Below, in pieces: positions 1 through 4,815 of a stretch of DNA of 5,849 nt (the stretch's first letter is position 1; the number at the start of each line of letters is the position of its first letter). The notes beneath the pieces were generated by a model. The model ran no database searches, was not told where the DNA came from, and saw nothing but the letters and a program-made list of their open reading frames with translations. The translations under genes were made by a program, and so were the position numbers. Source of the DNA: Micrococcales bacterium (GTDB taxonomy: Bacteria; Actinomycetota; Actinomycetes; Actinomycetales; Dermatophilaceae); contig JAKDLQ010000147.1 in the NCBI GenBank assembly GCA_030452775.1, positions 1 to 5,849 on the forward strand. The letters are read 5' to 3'.

Positions 1-12
1 CATCCAACTGCT

Positions 13-29
13 GGGGCCCCGCCGGCCCC
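13..29 (-). terminator. Possible hairpin terminator downstream of the ABC exporter
   Basis: GGGGCC at 13-18 and GGCCCC at 24-29 form a 6-bp all-G/C stem with a 5-nt loop, about 55 nt past the exporter stop codon at 84-86. There is no U-tract on the minus strand, so this is at best the U-less type of hairpin reported in high-GC actinobacteria. The region is so G/C-skewed that other pairings, such as CCCC 26-29 with GGGG 37-40, are also possible. Confidence 0.3.
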
Positions 30-36
30 TGGCCGT

Positions 37-65
37 GGGGAGGGGGGGGCCTGTGGACGGGGGGG
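37..65 (+). other. G-run cluster downstream of the exporter (possible G-quadruplex)
   Basis: The plus strand has G4 at 37-40, G8 at 42-49 and G7 at 59-65, separated by A and by a 9-nt spacer. Four or more GGG tracts can be picked from this, so an intramolecular quadruplex is conceivable, though one loop is long. No gene is supported in positions 1-83. Homopolymer runs like these are also prone to length errors in sequencing. Confidence 0.3.
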
Positions 66-83
66 CCACTCGAGTCTGGAGGA

Positions 84-1982
84 TCAGCGCGCGAGCGGCT
101 CCGCCGCAACGGGGACGGCCCTCGAGCTCGGGGCGAACTGGGTGGCATGCAGGTCGGCGTAGAGTCCGCTCGCGGCCAGCAACTCGGCGTGGCGTCCCGT
201 CTCCACGACGCGACCACGATCGAGGACGAGGATCAGGTCTGCCTGCCGGATCGTCGAGAGGCGATGGGCGATGACGATCGAGGTTCGCCCGGCCAACGCC
301 GCATCGAGAGCCCGCTGCACCGCGACCTCGGACTCGGAGTCCAAGTGCGCCGTCGCCTCGTCGAGGACGACGACATCGGGTGCCTTGAGCAGCAACCGCG
401 CGAGGGCGATCCGCTGCTTCTCGCCGCCACTGAGGCGGTGACCGCGATCGCCGACAACGGTATCGAGCCCCTCAGGGAGATCGTCGATCAGCGAATCGAT
501 CTGGGCGGACACAAGAGCCGCGTGCAACTCGGTCTCGGTGGCCGCTGGTCGGGCGTAGAGCAGGTTGGCGCGGATCGTGTCGTGGAAGAGGTGCGCCTCC
601 TGGGTGACCACCCCGACTCGATCACGAAGCGAACCCAGAGTCACGCCACGCAGATCACGACCGCCGATCCGCACGACCCCGGACGTGGGGTCGTAGAGTC
701 GGGATACCAGCGAGATGAGTGTCGTCTTACCGGCGCCGGACGGCCCCACCAGGGCCACCATCGCTCCGGCATCCGCCCGGAGGCAGAGATCGTGCAGGAC
801 GGGCGCGCCGGCCTTACGATCCCCAGACGAGGTGGCCTCGAGCGAGGCGAGCGACACGTCGTCCGCCGAGGGGTAGCGGAACGACACATGGTCGAACTCG
901 ACTGCCAACGGCCCCGTCGGCAGGGCCGTCGCGCCGGGCTGCTCGATGACGAGGGGCTTCAAGTCGAGCACCTCGAAGACCCGCTGGAAGGAGATCAGGG
1001 CGGTCATGACGTCTACCCGGACATTGGACAACGACGTCAGGGGACCGTAGAGGCGAGACAGCAGCGCAGCGAGGGCCAGTAGGGTGCCTACACTCAGGGC
1101 GCCCGACACGGCCATGAGTCCGCCGAAGCCGTAGACCATGGCGGTCGCGAGAGCCGCGACGAGGGTCAGCCCAGCCATGAACACGGACCGGTTCAGCGAG
1201 ATGCTCACACCGACGTCACGCACTCGCCGCGCCCGCTCGGCATACTCGGCGTCCTCCTGATCGGGACGACCGAAGAGCTTGACGAGAAGAGCGCCGGCGA
1301 CGTTGAAGCGCTCCGTCATCCGGGTACCCATGTCGGCATTGAGCTGCATCTGGCGGGAGGCGAGCCCGGCCAGCCTCTTGCCCATGTACTTCGCTGGGAT
1401 GATGAACAGCGGAACGAGGAGCAGGGAGCCGAGCGTGAGCTGCCAGGACAGCGCCGCCATGGCCGCGACGACGAGCACGACCGACACGAGGTTGCTGACG
1501 ACGTTGGACAGGACCGAGGTGAACGCCTGCTGTGCCCCGATGACGTCGTTGTTGAGACGTGAGACGAGCGAGCCGGTCTGGGCCCGAGTGAAGAAGGCGA
1601 TGGGTTGTCGCAGCACATGCGAGAACACCCGGATGCGCAGGTCGTTGATCAGGCCCTCCCCTATCCGTGAGGAGTGCCACCGCTGCACCACGGTGAGGAT
1701 CATGTCGAGCACCGCGATACCGGCGACCAGCAGGGCGAGGCGCACGACGACTTCGGAGTCCTTGGGGATGACCCCGTCGTCGATGAGGTTCTTGAACAGG
1801 AGCGGAACCGCGACGATGAGCATCGAGTCGACGATGACGACGACAAGGAAGGTGATGATCTCGCGACGATAGGGGCTGGCGTAGGACAGCACTCGTCGCC
1901 ACGTCCCCGGTGCAAGCGTCGTCTCGGTGACAGAGGAGTCACGCGACATCGAGCGCATGGTTGCCCACGGTTGCATGCCCAC
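84..1982 (-). CDS. ABC exporter, fused permease and ATPase (type IV / ABCB-like half-transporter)
   Basis: A 632-residue half-transporter that would form a dimer in the cytoplasmic membrane and export a substrate using ATP; the substrate cannot be read from the sequence. The membrane domain spans about residues 30-335, with hydrophobic segments near 42-63, 80-99, 156-178, 181-198, 268-287 and 288-309, and a coupling-helix stretch around 130-147 (FFTRAQTGSL...). The ATPase domain is complete: A-loop Tyr370, Walker A GPSGAGKTT at 413-421, Q-loop Gln461, signature LSGGEKQR at 517-524, Walker B ending in Asp541-Glu542, and H-loop His573. About 23 residues are inserted between the A-loop and strand beta-2 (371-393), which I recall from other actinobacterial exporters. 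The GTG at 1980-1982 is chosen because AAGGAGG lies 7 nt upstream; the in-frame ATG two codons later is spaced less well. Family call is firm, specific role unknown; multidrug or lipid export are both possible. Confidence 0.95.
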   Translation of the reverse strand: MGMQPWATMRSMSRDSSVTETTLAPGTWRRVLSYASPYRREIITFLVVVIVDSMLIVAVPLLFKNLIDDGVIPKDSEVVVRLALLVAGIAVLDMILTVVQRWHSSRIGEGLINDLRIRVFSHVLRQPIAFFTRAQTGSLVSRLNNDVIGAQQAFTSVLSNVVSNLVSVVLVVAAMAALSWQLTLGSLLLVPLFIIPAKYMGKRLAGLASRQMQLNADMGTRMTERFNVAGALLVKLFGRPDQEDAEYAERARRVRDVGVSISLNRSVFMAGLTLVAALATAMVYGFGGLMAVSGALSVGTLLALAALLSRLYGPLTSLSNVRVDVMTALISFQRVFEVLDLKPLVIEQPGATALPTGPLAVEFDHVSFRYPSADDVSLASLEATSSGDRKAGAPVLHDLCLRADAGAMVALVGPSGAGKTTLISLVSRLYDPTSGVVRIGGRDLRGVTLGSLRDRVGVVTQEAHLFHDTIRANLLYARPAATETELHAALVSAQIDSLIDDLPEGLDTVVGDRGHRLSGGEKQRIALARLLLKAPDVVVLDEATAHLDSESEVAVQRALDAALAGRTSIVIAHRLSTIRQADLILVLDRGRVVETGRHAELLAASGLYADLHATQFAPSSRAVPVAAEPLAR

Positions 1983-1989
1983 GCTGGAT

Positions 1990-1996
1990 CCTCCTT
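1990..1996 (-). promoter_or_regulatory. Shine-Dalgarno sequence of the ABC exporter
   Basis: On the minus strand this reads AAGGAGG, a near-perfect match to the 16S rRNA anti-Shine-Dalgarno. It sits 7 nt before GTG 1980-1982, so that codon rather than the later ATG codons (1974-1976, 1956-1958, 1947-1949) is the likely start. Confidence 0.85.
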
Positions 1997-2033
1997 CGTC
2001 ACCCCGTCCAACGGCGAGGCGCGGACGGTGATT

Positions 2034-2054
2034 CCCGGAGCAGGTTGCTCCGGG
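2034..2054 (-). terminator. Perfect 9-bp hairpin between crotonase and exporter genes
   Basis: CCCGGAGCA at 2034-2042 and TGCTCCGGG at 2046-2054 are exact inverted complements around a 3-nt loop. The hairpin lies about 48 nt after the crotonase stop codon and about 51 nt before the exporter start. No U-run follows it on the minus strand (the next bases are AATCACC). It most simply acts as an end point or 3' stabilising structure for the crotonase transcript. Because it also lies in the leader of the exporter, an attenuator role is possible. The structure itself is seen directly; its function is inferred. Confidence 0.5.
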
Positions 2055-2065
2055 CCCGGGAGCCT

Positions 2066-2097
2066 GGTCAGTCCCTCGTGCCGTGCTCGGTCAGTCC
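2066..2097. repeat. Pair of 9-bp direct repeats in the exporter upstream gap
   Basis: GGTCAGTCC occurs at 2066-2074 and again at 2089-2097, a period of 23 bp, close to two helical turns. Both copies lie in the 119-bp noncoding gap, just after the crotonase stop codon in the direction of transcription. Direct repeats with this spacing can be binding sites for a regulator, but no known motif is recognised. Confidence 0.4.
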
Positions 2098-2101
2098 GGG
2101 G

Positions 2102-2884
2102 TCATTTCGGGGGACGAGCGAAGAAGCCGGCGAGCAGGCCGGCCTGAGCCTTCCGTTCGCGCTCGACCTGGCTGGTCAGGTCAGAGCCGACCGCGTGACG
2201 AAGCAGCGGCTTGACAGCCCGCCCTGCCGTCGCGGGCGCCGCGAGAATGGCCTCGGCCAGCGCCAGGGTCGCGTCCTCGAGTCCGTCTGGCGCCGCGAGA
2301 ACAGTGACGAGACCGAGCCGTTCGGCCTCGTGCGCCGAGACGAGTCGTCCTGTGGTACAGATCTCGAGAGCCCGGGAGTATCCGACGAGGTCAACGAGCG
2401 GCTTGGTTCCGGCCAGGTCCGGTACGAGCCCCAGGCTGATCTCGCGCATCGCGAACAGCGCATCGGACGCGACGACCCGCAGGTCGGCGGACAAGGCCAG
2501 CTGGAAGCCGGCCCCGATCGCGTGGCCCTGGATCTCGGCGATGACGACCGCCGGGCACGTCGACCAGCCGGCGAACCCCTGCTGCCAGTGCCCGATCCGA
2601 TCCGCGACGGCCTCGGGCCCCCGTGTGATCAGCGCGGGGATGCTCTCCTCCCCCTTCACGCCTTCGGGCGAGAACATCGCCGTGTCGATCCCCGCCGAGA
2701 AGGACGGTCCTTCTCCCCTGATGACGACGACGCGCACGTCGTCGGGCACCGATCGAGCCTCCTCGGCCAGCGCCAGCCACAGAGAGGGGGTCTGTGCGTT
2801 GCGCCTGTCGGGGTTGGCCAGCGTGATGGTGCGGACGGGACCCTCGGTAAGGACGTGCAGATGCGGGTGGGGTTCTCTCGTCAT
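2102..2884 (-). CDS. Enoyl-CoA hydratase/isomerase family protein (crotonase fold)
   Basis: A 260-residue cytoplasmic protein of normal crotonase length, expected to bind an acyl-CoA thioester, for example in fatty-acid degradation. Visible features are the first oxyanion-hole motif FSAGID at 62-67, the second oxyanion-hole region GHAIGAGF at 120-127, and REISLGLVPDLAGT at 147-160. Compared with rat mitochondrial enoyl-CoA hydratase, Glu164 appears kept as Glu148, but the position of Glu144 (GGGCE) is Gln128 (GAGFQ). Asp155 aligns with the position of a catalytic Asp in dienoyl-CoA isomerase. Classical hydration is therefore uncertain; isomerase or another crotonase reaction is possible. ATG 2882-2884 is the start because an in-frame TGA lies eight codons upstream and no other ATG/GTG intervenes. 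There is no Shine-Dalgarno sequence, but a TANNNT box lies 7 nt upstream. I recall that mycobacteria also place a crotonase (echA12, Rv1472) beside an Rv1473-type ABC-F gene. Confidence 0.93.
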   Translation of the reverse strand: MTREPHPHLHVLTEGPVRTITLANPDRRNAQTPSLWLALAEEARSVPDDVRVVVIRGEGPSFSAGIDTAMFSPEGVKGEESIPALITRGPEAVADRIGHWQQGFAGWSTCPAVVIAEIQGHAIGAGFQLALSADLRVVASDALFAMREISLGLVPDLAGTKPLVDLVGYSRALEICTTGRLVSAHEAERLGLVTVLAAPDGLEDATLALAEAILAAPATAGRAVKPLLRHAVGSDLTSQVERERKAQAGLLAGFFARPPK

Positions 2885-2891
2885 GGACGGC

Positions 2892-2897
2892 AGGCTA
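2892..2897 (-). promoter_or_regulatory. -10 box of a putative leaderless promoter for the crotonase gene
   Basis: On the minus strand this reads TAGCCT, matching the actinobacterial TANNNT -10 pattern, and is followed by exactly 7 nt and the ATG start. Transcription would begin at or next to the A of the start codon, which agrees with the absence of a Shine-Dalgarno sequence. No convincing -35 element is seen 16-18 bp upstream. Confidence 0.45.
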
Positions 2898-2920
2898 CCG
2901 AGGCGTCATCATCAGGCCGA

Positions 2921-2944
2921 GCCCGGACCGGCTGCCGGCTGGGC
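2921..2944 (-). terminator. Imperfect GC-rich hairpin after the ABC-F gene
   Basis: GCCC 2921-2924 pairs with GGGC 2941-2944, and CCGG 2928-2931 pairs with CCGG 2935-2938 across a 3-nt loop, with an asymmetric internal loop between the two stems. It begins 3 nt after the ABC-F stop codon. No U-tract follows. It could terminate or slow the ABC-F transcript ahead of the crotonase gene, but the stem is interrupted and chance pairing is common at this GC content. Confidence 0.25.
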
Positions 2945-2947
2945 ATA

Positions 2948-4546
2948 TCAGGCGAGCGAGATCAGGTCCATGTAGTCCTGACCCCAGAGGTCCTCGACCC
3001 CGTCAGGGAGCAGCAGGATCCGCTCGGGCGCGAGCGCATCCACCGCACCCTCGTCGTGGGTGACGAGCACCACGGCGCCCTCGTAGCTCGACAGCGCGCC
3101 GAGGATCTCCGCCCGCGACGCCGGATCGAGGTTGTTGGTCGGCTCGTCGAGGAGCAGCACGTTGGCTGCCGAGACGACCAGCAGCGCGAGCGAGAGCCGG
3201 GTCTTCTCACCCCCCGAGAGGACTCCCGCCGGCTTGAGCACATCGTCGCCGGAGAAGAGGAAGGAGCCGAGCACCTTGCGCACGTCCGTCTCGCCCAGCT
3301 CGGGCGCCGCAGACTTCATGTTCTCAAGGACGGTACGACCGACGTCGAGGTTCTCATGCTCCTGGGCGTAGTAGCCGAGCTTGAGCCCGTGCCCCGGCTC
3401 GACTTCCCCGGTATCCGGAGCGTCGACGCCCGCGAGGATGCGCAGCAGGGTGGTCTTGCCGGCACCGTTGAGCCCGAGGACCACCACCTTGCTCCCCCGG
3501 TCGATCGCGAGGTCGACGTCGGTGAAGACCTCCAGCGACCCGTAGGACCTGGACAGGCCCGCGGCCCGCAGCGGCGTCTTCCCGCAGGCGGCCGGCTTGG
3601 GGAAGCGCAGCCTGGCAACCTTGTCCTGGGCGCGCTCGCCTTCGACGCCTGCCAGCAGTCGCTCGGCTCGTCGCGCCATGTTCTGGGCGGCGACGGCCTT
3701 CGTCGCCTTGGCCCGCATCTTGTCTGCCTGGGCGAGCAGTGCCCCGGCCTTCTTCTGGGCATTGGCCAGCTCGCGCTTGCGGCGCTTCTCGTCGGTCTCA
3801 CGCGACTGCAGATAGGTCTTCCAGTTGACGTTGTAGATATCGAGCGCAGCCCGGTTGGCGTCGAGGTGGTAGACCTTGTTGACGACGGCATCGAGCATCT
3901 CTGCGTCGTGGCTGATGACGATGAGCCCGCCCTTGTAGGTCCGCAGGTACTCGCGCAGCCACACGATCGAGTCTCCGTCGAGGTGGTTGGTCGGTTCATC
4001 GAGCAGCAGGGTCTCGTTGCCGGAGAAGAGGATCCGGGACAGCTCGACTCGGCGACGTTGCCCGCCGGACAGCGTGCCGATCGGCTGGCCGAGTGCCCGC
4101 TCGTCCAGCCCGAGCGCGCTCGCGATCGAGGCTGCCTCCGACTCGGCCGCGTAGCCTCCCTGCGCCTCGAACTCCACCTCGAGCCGGGCGTAGCGCCGCA
4201 TTGCCTTGTCCCGGACCGCCTCGTCCTCGCTGCCCATCCGGGCCTCGGTCTCGATCCGCTGGCGCACGATCGAGTCGAGCCCGCGAGCGGAGAGGATCCG
4301 GTCGCGGGCACGCGCATCGAGGCCACCGGTCCGCGGGTCCTGGGCGAGGTAGCCGACGGACCCGGTGCGCGTCACCGTGCCGGCAGCCGGGGACGCCTCA
4401 CCGGCGAGCACCGTGGTCAGCGTTGTCTTACCGGCGCCGTTGCGTCCGACGAGGCCGATCCGGTCCCCGGAGTCGATGCGGAAGCTCGCATCCTCCAGCA
4501 GCAGGCGAGCCCCAGCACGCAGCTCGATCCCGGTGGCGACAATCAC
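2948..4546 (-). CDS. ABC-F family ATPase (ribosome-associated, Rv1473-type)
   Basis: A soluble protein of 532 residues with two ATPase domains and no membrane segments. ABC-F proteins bind the ribosomal E site and act in translation or in protection from ribosome-targeting antibiotics. Domain 1 has Walker A GRNGAGKT (34-41), Q-loop Gln69, LSGGQ (159-163), Walker B LLLDEP with Glu184, and His213. A charged helical linker, about 243-315, is rich in Lys, Arg, Glu and Ala and corresponds to the tRNA-interaction arm. Domain 2 has GLNGAGKTT (358-366), Gln395, LSGGEKTR (443-450), DEPTNNLD with Glu468, and His498. All catalytic residues are present. The sequence closely resembles my recollection of M. 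tuberculosis Rv1473, once called a macrolide transporter. GTG 4544-4546 is chosen over an in-frame GTG 8 codons upstream (4568-4570) because AGGAAGGA lies 6 nt before it and the resulting N-terminus (MIVATGIELRAG) fits the family. Resistance versus housekeeping translation role cannot be decided here. Confidence 0.94.
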   Translation of the reverse strand: MIVATGIELRAGARLLLEDASFRIDSGDRIGLVGRNGAGKTTLTTVLAGEASPAAGTVTRTGSVGYLAQDPRTGGLDARARDRILSARGLDSIVRQRIETEARMGSEDEAVRDKAMRRYARLEVEFEAQGGYAAESEAASIASALGLDERALGQPIGTLSGGQRRRVELSRILFSGNETLLLDEPTNHLDGDSIVWLREYLRTYKGGLIVISHDAEMLDAVVNKVYHLDANRAALDIYNVNWKTYLQSRETDEKRRKRELANAQKKAGALLAQADKMRAKATKAVAAQNMARRAERLLAGVEGERAQDKVARLRFPKPAACGKTPLRAAGLSRSYGSLEVFTDVDLAIDRGSKVVVLGLNGAGKTTLLRILAGVDAPDTGEVEPGHGLKLGYYAQEHENLDVGRTVLENMKSAAPELGETDVRKVLGSFLFSGDDVLKPAGVLSGGEKTRLSLALLVVSAANVLLLDEPTNNLDPASRAEILGALSSYEGAVVLVTHDEGAVDALAPERILLLPDGVEDLWGQDYMDLISLA

Positions 4547-4552
4547 GGCAGT

Positions 4553-4560
4553 TCCTTCCT
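4553..4560 (-). promoter_or_regulatory. Shine-Dalgarno sequence of the ABC-F gene
   Basis: The minus strand reads AGGAAGGA, 6 nt before GTG 4544-4546. It lies inside the longer possible reading frame from GTG 4568-4570, so it argues for the shorter, 532-residue product. Confidence 0.8.
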
Positions 4561-4594
4561 CGTGCCGCACTTCGTCAGCGGCCGGACACGCTCC

Positions 4595-4622
4595 ATTCTG
4601 CCAGCGGAAAGCGAGTGGTCAT
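4595..4622 (-). promoter_or_regulatory. Possible sigma-70-type promoter for the ABC-F gene
   Basis: On the minus strand ATGACC (4617-4622, four of six matches to TTGACA) is followed after 16 nt by CAGAAT (4595-4600, four of six matches to TATAAT). The predicted start would leave a leader of roughly 40 nt before GTG 4544-4546. The match is modest and other starts in the gap are possible. Confidence 0.3.
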
Positions 4623-4676
4623 CACGCGCCAACGCCGCAGGTGCACGCAAACCCACATGCCGTATGCCGCTGGGCT

Positions 4677-4688
4677 CACTCGCGAGTG
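4677..4688. promoter_or_regulatory. 12-bp perfect palindrome in the divergent intergenic region (candidate operator)
   Basis: CACTCGCGAGTG is identical to its own reverse complement. It lies near the middle of the 269-bp region between the divergent ABC-F and FemX-type genes. The half-site GCGAGTG recurs at 4611-4617, next to the possible ABC-F -35 element, 71 bp from its copy at 4682-4688. This is the arrangement expected of a dimeric repressor site, but no regulator gene is present in the window. Confidence 0.35.
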
Positions 4689-4711
4689 TCTCTGCCAGGG
4701 GTCAGCGGCGC

Positions 4712-4734
4712 GTTGCGGTCACGACACCCGCAAC
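4712..4734. repeat. 7-bp inverted repeat in the divergent intergenic region
   Basis: GTTGCGG at 4712-4718 and CCGCAAC at 4728-4734 are exact inverted complements with a 9-nt spacer. The site lies about 80-100 bp upstream of the FemX-type start, 23 bp past the 12-bp palindrome. It could be a second protein-binding site or a weak hairpin; no function can be assigned. Confidence 0.3.
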
Positions 4735-4801
4735 CGGAAGTGTGCCGACCGATTCGTCCGTATCCTTACCGGCAGCTCACCGGCCGCCCCAACTGCTCGG
4801 G

Positions 4802-4807
4802 TAGCGT
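4802..4807 (+). promoter_or_regulatory. -10 box of a putative leaderless promoter for the FemX-type gene
   Basis: TAGCGT fits the TANNNT -10 pattern and stands 8 nt before the GTG start at 4816-4818. The bases between are G/C-rich with no Shine-Dalgarno sequence, so transcription probably starts at the G of the start codon. No clear -35 hexamer is visible at the expected distance. Confidence 0.5.
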
Positions 4808-4815
4808 GATCCCCC

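Noticed and set aside
147..1082. Plus-strand open frame of 311 codons opposite the exporter ATPase domain
   Set aside because: It is antisense to the Walker A, signature and Walker B motifs of the exporter; its product is low-complexity and Arg/Gly/Asp-rich.
2004..2028. CCGTCC/GGACGG hairpin near the exporter Shine-Dalgarno
   Set aside because: Only a 6-bp stem with a 13-nt loop, which is common by chance at this GC content.
4736..4763. GGAAGT with a downstream CGTAT as an ECF-sigma promoter for the FemX-like gene
   Set aside because: The -10 part does not match the usual ECF-type GTT/GTC core well and the spacing is uncertain; the TAGCGT leaderless box is simpler.
1961..4804. Plus-strand open frame of 947 codons
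   Set aside because: It lies almost entirely antisense to the crotonase and ABC-F genes, and its product has no recognisable domain and is rich in Arg, Gly, Asp and Glu without structure. Long antisense frames are expected opposite genes with G/C at third positions.
4547..4815. Possible small regulator gene in the divergent gap, as sometimes found beside ABC-F genes
   Set aside because: No frame gives a helix-turn-helix-like peptide with a credible start and Shine-Dalgarno sequence; composition fits noncoding DNA.
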